A stretch of 64,000 bases of DNA from Albula goreensis (Eukaryota; Chordata; Actinopteri; Albuliformes; Albulidae), in assembly GCA_022829145.1 (NCBI GenBank), contig CM040746.1, positions 7,272,684 to 7,336,683 on the forward strand, given 5' to 3'. Below are positions 25,101 to 34,984 of this stretch, one piece after another; position 1 is the first letter of the stretch; each line of letters starts with the position of its first letter. A model generated the notes under the pieces. The model was not told the origin of the DNA. It ran no database searches and saw only the letters and a program-made list of their open reading frames with translations. A program made the translations under genes and the position numbers.

Positions 25101-25198
25101 GCCCCACAACGGACGGCCCCGGGACCCCCGAATCTGACAAAACACCCTCCGAGAAGTCCGAAGAGGACCTGGATGTCTCCCAAATGGAGGTCGAGTAG
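14252..25198 (+). CDS. lnpk: lunapark, ER three-way-junction stabilising protein (12 coding exons)
   Basis: Lunapark is a conserved ER membrane protein that sits at three-way tubule junctions and stabilises them, antagonising atlastin/RTN-type tubule fusion. The joined exons encode 406 residues (human is about 428). Visible features are MGAVVSRWR with Gly2 and Ser6 fitting N-myristoylation; a coiled coil about 17-45; hydrophobic segments about 46-66 and 74-97, which make a membrane hairpin; a second coiled coil about 100-140; a Pro/Ala-rich linker about 150-245; a zinc finger with Cys273, Cys276, Cys295 and Cys298; the family-naming LNPARK at 301-306; and an acidic Ser/Glu-rich tail to 406. 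The start has G at -3 and G at +4. All twelve junctions keep frame, and eleven introns use GT-AG except one GC-AG. In vertebrates the gene neighbours evx2/hoxd. Fish often keep a- and b-type duplicates, and I cannot say which this is. Confidence 0.96.
14800..14837. repeat. perfect 12-bp hairpin
   Basis: GCTGTAGAGTAC (14800-14811) and GTACTCTACAGC (14826-14837) pair around a 14-base loop, in lnpk intron 1. Confidence 0.6.
15273..15314 (+). CDS. lnpk: lnpk coding exon 2 (42-nt micro-exon)
   Basis: Fourteen in-frame codons, AKPSTVDVLEGIDK (residues 10-23), flanked by acceptor TTTCAACAG and donor AAG/GTAAAC. This is the start of the N-terminal coiled coil and closely matches the vertebrate family. 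Confidence 0.95.
16014..16201 (+). CDS. lnpk: lnpk coding exon 3 (first membrane segment)
   Basis: Residues 24-86. It reads DIQALEEFREKNQRLLKLW, a near-invariant lunapark helix, and then a hydrophobic segment at about 46-66 ending YFWYLP. Most of the second hydrophobic segment follows (about 74-86). Acceptor TGTTTTCAG, donor CT/GTAAGT, phase 2. Confidence 0.97.
16334..16392 (+). CDS. lnpk: lnpk coding exon 4
   Basis: Completes the second membrane segment and enters the cytosolic basic motif FSKRTERN (98-105), which is conserved across lunapark proteins. Acceptor TTCTGCAG, donor CA/GTAAGG; leaves one base of the next codon. Confidence 0.96.
16563..16603 (+). CDS. lnpk: lnpk coding exon 5 (41 nt)
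   Basis: Reads NEKLEDLKSQKRKI (106-119), the start of the second coiled coil. Acceptor TTTTCAG, donor ATT/GTAAGT. It is followed by a 2.3-kb intron carrying an enhancer-like block and a Tc1 relic. Confidence 0.95.
16940..17350. promoter_or_regulatory. candidate conserved enhancer in lnpk intron 5
   Basis: A repeat-free, complex-sequence block dense in homeodomain-type words: GCTAATTGCTACTGCTAATA near 17078-17097, GGTTAATTGGC near 17123, TTAAATTAATAGCATTAAG near 17175-17193 and TGTAATTATTC near 17306. The surrounding intron is plainer. Conservation is inferred from composition, not measured. Confidence 0.4.
18385..18730 (-). pseudogene. Tc1-like transposase relic 1 (lnpk intron 5)
   Basis: Read on the minus strand, the sequence gives WSDE (codons at about 18569-18580), the first part of the DDE core, and further on PAVKNGAGSVMIQVA (usual PTVKHGGGSVMVWGA). 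It is a fragment of Tc1/mariner transposase with frameshifts and lacks the C-terminal PQSPDLN part. It shares order and wording with the relics at 32.8 and 43.6 kb. Confidence 0.8.
18899..18982 (+). CDS. lnpk: lnpk coding exon 6
   Basis: Twenty-eight codons beginning LEEVMETETYKNAK and ending ILERFDPESKKKV (120-147), the rest of the second coiled coil. Acceptor TATTTTTAAG, donor GTT/GTAAGT, phase 0. The matching family segment is highly conserved. Confidence 0.95.
19080..19131 (+). CDS. lnpk: lnpk coding exon 7 (52 nt, GC donor)
   Basis: Encodes ELESTPFGPQMPSRPGQ (148-164) plus one base. This matches the short vertebrate exon ending in RPGQ. Acceptor TTTTAAGCAG. The donor is CAAG/GCAAGTG, a GC-AG intron, and the GC donor runs straight into a (TG)n tract. 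Without this exon the frame from exon 6 to exon 8 would be wrong, so its inclusion is supported by phase. Confidence 0.88.
19136..19199. repeat. (TG)n microsatellite abutting the exon 7 donor
   Basis: About 30 TG units, interrupted near the end by CG and GAG, starting within the +5 region of the GC donor. In RNA this is a UG tract directly at the splice site. Confidence 0.97.
19670..19873 (+). CDS. lnpk: lnpk coding exon 8 (proline-rich linker)
   Basis: Begins ELRQRN (human EIRQRT) and continues as a GC-rich Pro/Ala/Gly linker (165-232) of low complexity, ending at donor CCAG/GTCAAA. Linker sequence is poorly conserved in the family, but length and composition fit. Acceptor GTGTTTTCAG. Confidence 0.9.
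19874..22111. other. lnpk: lnpk intron 8 with candidate regulatory block at 21760-22100
   Basis: Mostly plain intron. The last 350 bases are GC-richer and complex, with GTTTAATTATATTAATTACT (about 21822-21841), CGATGATCGCTC and GATAAGGGCAGATTAATGGC, which looks like a regulatory block immediately before the zinc-finger exons. No ORF beyond exon 9. Confidence 0.35.
22112..22217 (+). CDS. lnpk: lnpk coding exon 9
   Basis: Residues 233-268, from GLHPPGPPLARPILPRDRG through VEYLVGDGPQNR-like sequence (here VIEYLVGDGPQNR), which leads into the zinc finger and is nearly invariant in vertebrates. The acceptor GTGAATGACAG has a poor pyrimidine tract. Donor CAG/GTACCT. Confidence 0.95.
22505..22575 (+). 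CDS. lnpk: lnpk coding exon 10 (zinc finger, first half)
   Basis: YALICQQCFSHNGMALKEEF then EYV (269-291); Cys273 and Cys276 form the first CxxC pair. Acceptor TTTACCTAG, donor TTG/GTAAGA. Confidence 0.97.
22634..22645 (-). promoter_or_regulatory. candidate CTCF site, minus orientation
   Basis: TGCCCTCTAGTG on the plus strand is CACTAGAGGGCA on the minus strand, close to the CTCF core CCACTAGAGGGCAG. Single-site motif match only. Confidence 0.4.
22938..23099 (+). CDS. lnpk: lnpk coding exon 11 (zinc finger second half, LNPARK motif)
   Basis: AFRCAYCYFLNPARKTRPQA then PRLPEFSFERR (292-322). Cys295 and Cys298 complete the zinc finger, and LNPARK gives the family its name. A Ser/Pro/Gly-rich variable segment follows. 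Acceptor CCACCCCCAG, donor CAG/GTACCT. Confidence 0.97.
25014..25198 (+). CDS. lnpk: lnpk last coding exon (acidic tail, stop)
   Basis: Encodes the C-terminal 61 residues from ENGKPEDSPTESG to DVSQMEVE, then TAG at 25196. The tail is acidic and Ser/Thr-rich, as in other lunaparks, and carries many possible phosphorylation sites. Acceptor TCTGATTTCCAG. Confidence 0.94.
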
Positions 25199-26055
25199 CT
25201 GATTCGCCCCCCCCAACCAACCCCACCCACCCATAAAAATTTCATCACAGTGAAACGGCTCCAGATATTTTCATTTTGGTGGCTTGAGTAGGTCTTTTTT
25301 AATATGCTGTAACAGTTAATGGTTTCATGGAGAGCATGTGCATTAGAGGGCTAGTATTTGAAAGAAACAGAGCCAAAATGGAGTGTGTATGCGCACTTGA
25401 GAGAAAAAAAGGGATGTGTGTGTTTGTGTTTATTTGTTTTAGTACGTGTGTGTGTGTGTGAATGTGTGTTTACATGTCTAATAATTAAAGTGTGGACATT
25501 TTCCTGTCTGCCACGAGTTTACATATCATATTCATATGCACCTACAGTAGTACTTATGTACTCACAGCAATAATGACTCAAGCAAAGGAATGTCTTTTAA
25601 GTTATTTTTTCCTCGGTAATTAAGCAAATAGCTGGGTATGATTTTGTGTCCTCTATTTTTAGTAGAGCAAAAAAATAATAATTTACTACACAAGTACTGT
25701 TTTGTTTCTTTGTACCTCACATAATGTTTTTTATATATATAGTATATGTATCATAGAACATTGCAAAGAATGTAGCCTGCCAGGTGTGCTAAACTTATGA
25801 CTAGCAGATAAATATTTAAATTGGTGATAATGGTGCCTTTCCAATAAGTATTATCAGAATTTGTGGTTACTCTTGGCACAGTGAGGACATCTTGATGGTA
25901 CCCGGTAACAGTATAGCAATTAAAATGCTTTTATTTATTACTGCTGAGGAAGAAGAGGAAGAGAATAAGGAACGTACCATTCTGTGTGCCTATGTATGTA
26001 TTTTAAATATTCTTGTATAAAAGGAAATAAAATGTTATTTTCATGCTATGTGGTG
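25199..26055 (+). other. lnpk: lnpk 3' untranslated region
   Basis: The UTR is AT-rich. It contains TG-rich stretches at about 25411-25470, which on RNA would be UG repeats bound by TDP-43/CELF proteins. A canonical AATAAA lies at 26026-26031, with a GT-rich stretch beyond it. A second AATAAA at 26183-26188, also followed by TG-rich sequence, could give a slightly longer transcript. End points are inferred. Confidence 0.65.
26026..26031 (+). terminator. lnpk: poly(A) signal AATAAA of lnpk
   Basis: AATAAA about 830 bases after the stop codon, followed within 30 bases by a TG-rich stretch. An alternative AATAAA lies at 26183-26188. Confidence 0.6.
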
Positions 26056-26221
26056 CCACCCTTTCGTTTGATTTCAGAGTGTTCTGAAAAACTGCTCCCT
26101 TTCGTGATAAATATCAGCCCTTTTTAGATCCCCTCTGCAGATAATTTGATTCATATTCAGGTTTTGTTTTTCAGATTTTGAAAATAAAGTGTGTGATGCT
26201 GGTCAATTCCAAAACTTTGGT

Positions 26222-26698
26222 TTTAAAAAAAAAAAAAAAAAAATTGAATTCCCATTCTAGCTTCTTGACTCGATGTTGTAAAAATGGCCATAACTCCTGA
26301 GAACAGCGACTTCTGAAATTCTACTGGCTGAGACTGTAGTTGAGTATTGAACACGTTCATGCACACTAGTGTACATTATATACGGCCAATTTAATGATGA
26401 ATAGAACCTTGCAATCCTCAGATCTGTAGAGAAACTAGATACATACAGCCTCTTTGCCCCATGTCTCCTTTTCTATTTTACTGTAATTGAGACCAAGAGC
26501 TTTTTAAGCATGCGGGTTCTTGAAAGACAAGCTCATTAGCTCATTTTGGAAGAAGCCCCACAAACACACATGTCCTTTGTTAACCCCGCCTCCTGAGAGG
26601 ACCCCCCTCCCCTGAGACCAGCTGGATGAATAGAGTTTTTGGGGGGGTGGGGTGGGTGGGGATTGGGGAAGGTTGGGTCAGAATGAAAGTTGAGGGGG
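26222..26698. other. spacer downstream of lnpk
   Basis: Starts with a poly(A) run of about 20 bases at 26224-26243, possibly a retroposon tail, then ordinary AT-rich DNA and a G-rich tract. Confidence 0.4.
26638..26682 (+). other. G-rich tract with G-quadruplex potential
   Basis: At least six G-runs of three or more within about 40 bases (G8-T-G4-T-G3-T-G4-ATT-G4 and a later GGG). It sits about 600 bases past the first lnpk poly(A) signal, where transcription should be terminating. Confidence 0.7.
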
Positions 26699-26699
26699 G

Positions 26700-28650
26700 G
26701 GAATGTTGACGCTGGAGAAAACAATATTGACAGGCAAAGGCGTTGAATGCAGGAGTGGCCGAGCGTGTAGATGGATGCTCGTTTACGAGAACCGTCACCC
26801 CTCAATTAACACCGCGACAGCTCCGGGAGAGCGACCACGATTAAGAGGGCTTGTAACTTCACGCATACACAAGCAGCCACTATCTCCATTTACTCAACAC
26901 TCTTTAACAAAATTCCTTTTTACGGCTGGGAACTCCCCTCTCACGCAAAATTTTTGGATATATGAACGTTTAAGTGTCGATGGACGCGTGATATCTTGAT
27001 AGCTTCCCGCCAGTCTGCTTTATACACATTAGTAAACTTTAATTGCAGGTCACTCCTCATCCTCTCCAGGCTGTATAGATGACCGAACCTTTTACTCCTC
27101 AGTGAAAGGTTGTCCTGTGTTGAAATGAGGTATTAGACATGTTAGCGGACTGATTTATCTCTCACCCGCCACACTGTCAGTGTTTCTATCTGCCCATGTC
27201 ACCGGGGGATGGAGGGGGAAAAAAAGGCTCACGTTAAAACACATTCCATTTTCATTAGCCTGCCTGTTTTAGCTTGTGATCATTTTATTTTAGCTCATTG
27301 ATCATATCGGACAGTGTTAGATAATGGCGCTAACACGCAATCCCTGGCCAGTCTTGATTGCTTGACCCTCTTCATTTACAGAACGGGGAGGTGTCGCGTC
27401 CTCCGGCCCCGAGTCGCTTTGTACCGTTTTCTGTTTATGTTCGCAGCCCGCAGCCTGAGGGGTCACTATCCGATATATTTCTCTGGGATTTGATAATGTA
27501 TGTTTACACAGACGTGACCCTCTGTACTCTGTAATGCATCAATGTGACACCGACAGTAACTGGTCCAATAGCACCACGCTCTGTTGCAGTTTGACCTCTG
27601 AAGAATGTGAAAAATTGGAAAAAAAAAAAAAAAAAAAAAAGAGTGGCTAAGAGGATAATGTTTGAATCTTTTTAGGCAATTGTTTTGTCAATCAGGGCCC
27701 CACGTCGCTGTTTACCCTGTAAGGTGCATGTTAAAAACATTCAATCATTTGCACAGAAGTGACAGGCTTTGCTATCAGCATTTTGCCACTTTGTCAAATG
27801 ACGTCTCATTTGACATTGGGTACAGAACTATCTAGGAGAAAAAAAATAATAATTTGACCTGTTTTGAAATTCCATTATTGTGAACCTTACAATTTTTAGT
27901 TTCAGACAGTTTTTCTTGTTTCACAATACAAAGGCACCTTTATAGAGTTCTTCACTGAAGGAACAGATGGAGTGAGATTAGATACAAATTCAAGGCAATA
28001 CATCTTACAGAGAAATGATACAGTTTTCATCAAATCCATCTTCTGCCCTTCTGAAATGCTTTTCCTTAAATAAATAAATAACTATGTTCTTCCATACAAT
28101 ATACACACTCAAAATTGCTGTACAGGATGCGAATGAAATTTAAAGATTCATTGTCTCCTGCCACACATGGCAAAACATGTTTCAGAAGCCAGTAATATTT
28201 ACCCTGAAATTATTTTCAGGAATCGGATGTTCGCCGCGTGCGTGTGTTAATATGCAAAAACAGGAGCGGGATACTCTTTGACATTGAGCCATAATTGTGA
28301 CTAGTCAGCATGTCCTATCCGAAGACGAGGGCCTGCATTCTCTAGAAAGCCACAATCAGTCTTTCGCAGTGACATTACGGATCTCATCCGAAACACGCTC
28401 GCACCAGTGTGTACGGGACAAACATAAACAAAGATTTCTGAGGACCTAAAGCTGTAGTTTTCCTGGACAAGACAAGGATTTCATCTGCTTTGAGCTTCAT
28501 CAGTAAGGCGCTAATTGATTTTCAAGGTTGACAAATGCCTTACGTGGCCTTGCACTGTAGTGATTCCGTTTCAGGTATGAGCATGTACAGCAGGGTAATC
28601 CCAAGGTCCATAGCGCCTCTCTCATCCCTCTCTCACTTGAGCATTCTGGG
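26700..28650. promoter_or_regulatory. candidate enhancer blocks 3' of lnpk
   Basis: Two repeat-free stretches (about 26730-27540 and 28200-28620) have mixed base composition and homeodomain-like words (CTAATTGATTTTCAAGG near 28511; TCAATTAACACCGCGA near 26803), quite unlike the flanking AT-rich DNA. An A-run at 27619-27639 interrupts. Position 3' of lnpk fits the HoxD centromeric landscape. Inference only. Confidence 0.35.
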
Positions 28651-29930
28651 GCACTTGACTCAAATTTATACTGATCTTTTATTTATACCCTGAAAATATG
28701 GCAGATAAAAAACATAAGTGTTCTTGATATTGTGTTTTGTCATATCTAGCAGCCCAAGATTGAAATCCTGAGAAACAATTTTCTGAAGAAATGAAACACC
28801 GTGGCCTCCTGAACCCTGGAGGAAAATAACCTGGCTATTTGGGCGGAATATGAAACAGAGGCTCCAAATAAGTAAAATAGACAAGTGCAACCCAGCTTGT
28901 CACTGTTCCTTTTATTGTCTTTAGGGGCAAACGCTTCACAATTCCCACCAGTCTTAAAAAGGCCCCTTAACACCATATCCATACATCCGAGCCAAATTCC
29001 ATCGTTTTTTGTCCGTCCTGTGATAAATGATAATCCAAAAAGGTTTTTTTTTTTATGTATTACCTAGCTGTAAAAAGGTCCCCCACTGAACTGAATTGAC
29101 AGAATGTTAAAGACCACTTATATATACTGTAATGTATGTGATAAGACAGTGCAGCAGAAGCAATTTGCATGGCTAGGTTTCTTTATGAATATTAGAGATC
29201 GCTGTGGGATGTTGACATCGGTATCATTATGAGCCATCATGCCGTTCTGCCGGTTCCATCTCCTTCGGAGGGGCATTAAAATCAGATTTAGGGTTTGTAC
29301 AAGAGCTCACCGAGACATCTTACAATCGACAATAGGTTCTGAACAGTTGCGCCTCACCTATTAATTTTCTGCTGCTTGGTTTCGAAATGCCACAAGACAA
29401 AGTTGAGTGGCAGTAATATATTTGATAAAAGGTCACTGAACACTAAGAATGCACTCATTTCGGGTGGAATTAAAATTGTGAACCACAAATCACATTTTGG
29501 GGGCAGCATCTCAAAGCAATCATTTTCATAGTCCTTCTCATTCACAGTTAACCAAAGCAAGAAATGAGCACCTGACTAAAAATGAGTTTTCTGGAAGCTG
29601 GTGATGGGAGAATTGAGGGAAGGTCTCACATAGGTACTACAGTCTGTCAATGTACAAATTACTGACTGAATTGAATCAATCATAGCATTTTTCTGTGCAC
29701 AGCCATTTTTGTAATTGTTTCATATGAGTCCATGATTCAGCCCATAAAAATGGCATAACTCATATAGTCATCTACTCACTTAATTATACTTATTCAAATG
29801 CATCATAAGAACAGTGTTTTGGAGTGTTGTATTCAATTTGTATGCACAACTGAAAGAGGGGTTTGGGCCCTCTCAGCTTAGACTGAAGGGAACACACACA
29901 CTGCTCTCACTAATATGTATTACAGCATGA
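28651..29930. other. non-coding DNA
   Basis: No coding region and no repeat I recognise. Part of 29150-29350 is complex, with TATGAATATTAGAGATCGCT, and could belong to a regulatory element. Confidence 0.35.
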
Positions 29931-29935
29931 ACAAC

Positions 29936-30122
29936 ATACATTTACAGTGACTTACACAGTCTATATTTTACACGCTGTCCATTTATACAGTTGGATATTT
30001 TACTGAAGGAACTCAGGTAAAGTACCATGCTTAAGAGCACAATGACATTGCTTAACCCAGAATCAAACCTGCAACCTCTGCATTGCAAGACCAGCCTCCT
30101 AAACAGTATACCTACACAGACC
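29936..30122 (+). repeat. tRNA-type SINE relic
   Basis: CATTTACAGTGACTTACACA, GTCCATTTATACAGTTGGAT, TACTGAAGGAACTCAGGTAA, then AGAATCAAACCTGCAACCTC and CCTAAACAGTATACCTACAC. This is the familiar fish repeat with its tRNA-like 'aatcgaacctgcaacct' box. The 29-bp minisatellite begins right after it. Confidence 0.75.
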
Positions 30123-30128
30123 CTCTCA

Positions 30129-30820
30129 TCAGTGTAGAGTACTCATTTTATATCTCTTCAGTGTAGAGTACTCATTTTATATCTCTTCAGTGTAGAGTAC
30201 TCATTTTATATCTCATCGGTGTAGAGTACACATTTTATATCTCGTCAGTGTAGAGTACTCATTTTATATCTCTTCGGTGTAGAGTACTCATTTTATATCT
30301 CGTCAGTGTAGAGTACTCATTTTATATCTCGTCGGTGTAGAGTACTCATTTTATATCTGTTCAGTGTAGATTACTCATTTTATATCTCATCGGTGTAGAG
30401 TACACATTTTATATCTCGTCAGTGTAGATTACTCATTTTATATCTCATCGGTGTAGAGTACTCATTTTATATCTCGTCAGTGTAGATTACTCATTTTATA
30501 TCTCATCGGTGTAGAGTACTCATTTTATATCTCGTCAGTGTAGATTACTCATTTTATATCTCATCGGTGTAGAGTACTCATTTTATATCTCGTCAGTGTA
30601 GAGTACTCATTTTATATCTCGTCAGTGTAGATTACTCATTTTATATCTGTTCAGTGTAGAGTACTCATTTTATATCTGTTCAGTGTAGATTACTCATTTT
30701 ATATCTGTTCAGTGTAGAGTACTCATTTTATATCTCTTCAGTGTAGAGTACTCATTTTATATCTCGTCAGTGTAGAGTACTCATTTTGTATCTGTTCAGT
30801 GTAGAGTACTCATTTTATAT
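30129..30820 (+). repeat. 24-copy minisatellite, 29-bp unit, with higher-order dimers
   Basis: Unit consensus: TCAGTGTAGAGTACTCATTT followed by TATATCTCG. Twenty-four units lie in strict 29-bp register from 30129, with no indels until the truncated last unit at 30796. Variation is confined to a few positions: A/G at base 3, G/T at base 11, T/A at base 15 and the last two bases. Units 9-16 alternate strictly between a TCAG...GATTACTC...CTCA form and a TCGG...GAGTAC...CTCG form, a 58-bp dimer repeated four times. Confidence 0.98.
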
Positions 30821-31847
30821 TCATTGTTATTGCAGGCCTCTTTATTGGCTTGTTTGTCAAAAGTTGTGATTGTTCACATTTTTTATTCTGAATCTATTAT
30901 TTTGAATCGTTTCTATTTCTGGTGCTGTAGGATTTCCAGCACGCTGCAGACACACATTCCCATTTCATCTTTGAAATGATTCCCAGTGCTGGAATGGCCA
31001 GAGTCCTGTCTTGGAGGAATGTGGGTATAAATCCTTGCCAGAATTGTTCAGTCCAATTCTGTAACCAGCGCCACCATTCTCTTCCAATTTGCGTGACCCC
31101 GACCCTCCTGGTGCAGATTGTGGACCTTGTAGGTCTTTCAGATTCCTTAGTAGCTCCTATGCCCCCAACTCACCAATCTGAACGTGAGGACGATGTGGAA
31201 ATGAGTCCATCTGCAGACTGCTTCTCATCTTGAAGGAAGAATTCACACAAAAACAAATTTGACTCTCTACAGATAGCGGTCTTGGAACTCTGGACCTCTA
31301 CAGACACTTTCGTCTTAGCGTCCGGGAACGGTGTTCAAGGTAGCAGTGATAGCCACTTCAGTGATGTGGATGGTGAAACATTGGTCAGATTCTCAGTGCA
31401 CCTTTTGGATGAGTGATGTATTTGATGCACAACTCAGCTCAATGCTAAACCCAATAGTATGAGGTATCTCCTAGTTAATGTTTTACTTGATGGTTTGAAT
31501 TTCCACCTCCTCCTAAGATCCTCCTTCACTGTATTAAAGTGCTTGTTTAGAAGGTCTTTCTTGTGTTCCCGGACGTGGAGCAGGTTTATTGCCCTAAACT
31601 GCACTGCTTCCTCCAGGCTGAGAGGTAGAAGACTGGCACCGGGATGGCTATGCATACAGCATTACAAACACCCATAGCCAGATACATCCATATACTCAGC
31701 ATGATAAGAGAGCTCTCCTGATCTGTGGGTATATGTCAGTGCAGCAAGCCATTTGACATGTCATTATGATGTCCTATCTTTTTAACTTCATTTTGGAAAG
31801 GAGTGTCTGCAGAAATGTCCATGTTTCCCTTGCCCAAAGGATCATAG
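30821..31847. other. non-coding DNA after the minisatellite
   Basis: An 85-residue ORF at 30976-31233 and two overlapping 72-residue ORFs near 31450 show no recognisable domain. No splice or promoter context. I see nothing certain here. Confidence 0.3.
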
Positions 31848-31848
31848 T

Positions 31849-31905
31849 TCATTACATTACAGCGGTTTAGCAGAAGCTCTTACCCCATACAGCTTGTAAA
31901 GCGGG
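31849..31905 (-). repeat. 3' tail of a fish SINE, reversed
   Basis: ATTACATTACAGCGGTTTAG then CAGAAGCTCTTACCCCATAC. On the minus strand this is the usual 'aagagctTctgctaaa...tgtaatgtaat' SINE/L2 tail. Confidence 0.6.
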
Positions 31906-32227
31906 AGAATATAAGTTCACTTATTTGATTAATTTGAGCAATTGAACAGCATTTCCAGACCAGCAAGTTTATATGCAATGTTATTGAAGCAGCGGAGCGA
32001 GTTAAATGAGCTAATCAAAGCTAAAATACAATTCATGTATTATTTCATTTTATACAAAAAAATTCAAAATATTGAAGTGTCCATCATAGGAAAACCATAC
32101 CCTACTTAGAACCATAGAATGCTATAATCTCAGTTAGTGCCCAGGTGCAGTTTTGAGAAGCAAGTCGTTTTTTTTGGAGATTGGTCCTCAATTCTGCTGT
32201 CCTGTCTTCAGTTTGAAGTTTACTCCA

Positions 32228-32239
32228 CCACTGGGGGGC
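32228..32239 (+). promoter_or_regulatory. weak candidate CTCF site
   Basis: CCACTGGGGGGC differs from the CTCF core CCACTAGGGGGC by one base. Motif match only. Confidence 0.25.
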
Positions 32240-32739
32240 TAGTAATGACAGAACTCATGACCTGGTGGTGTGATTACAAGGGAGGCAGCCATTAGTTACT
32301 GGTAGCCCTGGTTTAGGGCTTGAAAAGTTTGAGAGATTTCAAACCACATTCTAGAGTATTTGTTGAGTTAATGGGATAATTTTGATAGGCTTTATGGAAA
32401 TTTTATCCCGATAAAATTCAGAAGGACTTAAAGACTATAAAGTCAATCAGAAGACTTGTTTTTTGAGGAGATATATTGGGGACTGTGTTCCCACCTCAAA
32501 CCATCGATCCCCTGTATATTATCGCAGACCAATGGATGACCTCATTCTTGATGTAAAGCCCATATAAATGAATATACAATAAGCAACCATTTTATTGAGT
32601 AAAACTACCTAATGGTGAGTTAATTTCCTCCCTTTGCCCTCTAAACAGCATGAATTCCTCAGGTATTTAAATTCCAATGGTATTTAAAAATACGAAATTT
32701 TGGAACGTTCTTTAAGAACAAAAGCCTTCTTTTGTGAAA

Positions 32740-33500
32740 TACAGTACATTTATCTGTTTAAGAGCTTTCCAGAAAAGTTGAGCAATGTTTAGATCTGGTG
32801 ATTGGGTAGGCCATGGAAGGTACCTGATTTCATGAATCCATTGTTGAAAATGTTTAGTGGAGTTTATGGGGATGTTACATTATCATACTATAACATGAAA
32901 ACATATTGTGAAAACAGTGTTTGCACTATAACGTGCACACAGATGCTTAAGTTCACTTGGTTATCCTTGGTCAAAGTTCCTGGCACACTAATAATTTTAC
33001 CCAGTGATTCCCACAAGATGGCTGTCTGTACCATAACAGATGCACCACCAGATAGTGACAAGAAATATACATTGAAAGCTTCCTTTTGCTTTCTCCAAAC
33101 ATAAACTATTTCTGTCCTGGTTTTTTTTCAATACACAAGGGTATAGGTTATGCATTGGTGCACTTTGGTATTGGCTACACTTGATTTACAAATGGTAATC
33201 CTACCATAAATATCATCTTTGTGAAGCTTGTGTGCGGTTTACACTGACACTAGGTCCTGTAGCTGTCCATGCAGGTCTGTGGGCATTTTTGTGGCCATTT
33301 TCTTGCAATTTTCAGTGACTATCCTGTTTAAAATACATCTATCAGTGTCAGTGAACTTCAGTTTGCAACCACGGTTCCTTTTTCTTGATGCCGTTTTGCC
33401 TTGTTTTCCTATTATGATTTTCAATTAATTTTGGTATTTTGGTGACTGATGCATGTGAAATCTGAACACCAACTTTCTGACCTCTTTTAAAATTTGTTAG
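32740..33500 (-). pseudogene. Tc1-like transposase relic 2
   Basis: On the minus strand, reading from 33424 down, an N-terminal part GKQGKTASRKRNRGCKLKFT resembles the paired-like DNA-binding region and linker. At about 32784-32818 the C-terminal PWPTQSPDLNIAQLFWK is plain (usual PWPAQSPDLNIIE.LW). The middle, including most of the DDE core, is scrambled by stops and indels. No inverted repeat ends found. Confidence 0.85.
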
Positions 33501-33649
33501 ATCCCTAATGTTGCTTTTAAAACGCACATATTGAAATTCTGACTATAAAACACCCTTCAGTACAGAAACATACTTGTAATTAGGATTAACCTTAATATGA
33601 AACATATGTGCAGATGCCTTTTCAATTGTTCATTTCACTTTTCAATTGT

Positions 33650-34980
33650 TATTTGGTTATTTTAAAGCACAAGGTCAATTATTTTGCCAACCTCTTGTAC
33701 ATAAATATATATAGATAAGATGTATGCTCTTCAATAGCTGAAATGTACTGTAGTGTTGAGAACAAACTAAATACACTTGAAACCCACTTTTAAGGACACA
33801 CATTCTCAGAATTTGTCACTATTCTTGGCTTTGAACCTTCATTTATGAATATTACACTCTGTAATTATTCAGACAAGGTACTGATCAGATACTCTGGATT
33901 ACCGTTCTCTGATTGTATTGTTTTTTTTTCTCTCTGAGAATCTGTACTTCATTTTTTTTTTTTTTTTGTTTTTCAATTATGAAGAGGTGACATTGAAAAT
34001 GCCTCAGGGAGATGGGCGATGTTTTGTATGTCCTATTTCACAACGATATTCGGCTCGTTTAACCTTCGACCCCGTGTTTTAAATGGTTTGACGATTTAAA
34101 GCACACATTCATGGCAGGCCAGGTTGTTTGCATAATATGTGGGACCCTGATTAAATATTTCCTGAATATTGACTGTGTCGGAGGTGACGGTAAAGTTGCT
34201 GTGAACAGCTGTGGTATTGGAAATCGTTCAGGAGCACAACTATAGATTTAACCCAAACAGCACCAGTCCTCTGACATCCATAACCTTTTTTTTCTATATG
34301 ATAACTTATATACAGATTATACAATCGCTGCTTGCTGTTTGCTTTGGGTATCACAACAGTGAAGGAAATCCAGTCAACAGCTAGAAAGGAAAACAGAGCC
34401 TTAACAAAGATAATATCCGGCACAGTATCCTTCATCCTGCTTGGGAATGGAGAATGTTTAGCTTGGACTTATACACACTCCTGGCAGTACCTCATGTGGA
34501 AATCATACAACACATCCTACAGCCAGCAGGTTCATTTTATGGCTTCATCTATTACTGCACTGTCATTGTTAATTGTCTTCTTTTTACCTCTGCAGGATTC
34601 TCCAAATTGGTCCTATCGAATGTGACAGGAGGAAGAGCATTAAGCGTCTGACAAGATGATATCTAAGTTCAATTTCCTACTCTTCACCTGATTTATACCT
34701 GCAGCAGATCATTTTCCTCTCTGTCATAAAGAGCTCTATAAATCAGCAGTGCTTATAGCAGAGCTGCATACCAGGGTCCCCAGATCTGTATCCTCTGCGT
34801 TTGCTATTATGAAACCATTACGGCCAAATTTTCCTCCTTCAAACAAAAATGATGAAATTTAATACCAGCAAGATTAGGGAGATTAAGCGCAAAAGTGCAT
34901 GAGGAGCTGTTCAATATGAGATCCTATCTAAACAATCTGTGCTGAACTCAATAACAACAGTGCTTTTTTTCCCTCTCTGA
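33650..34980. other. non-coding DNA with T-runs
   Basis: A T-run of 15 at 33953-33967. The segment 33990-34160 is complex and enhancer-like (TGTTTGCATAATATGTGGGA near 34126, with a TTTGCATAAT octamer-like word). No coding region supported. Confidence 0.35.
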
Positions 34981-34984
34981 CACC

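Noticed and set aside
24798-25248. 142- and 99-residue minus-strand ORFs
   Set aside because: Antisense shadows of the last lnpk exon, which is GC-rich and therefore low in stops.
30129-30820. CRISPR-like array
   Set aside because: The 29-bp units are directly adjacent with no spacers, and the genome is vertebrate. It is a minisatellite.
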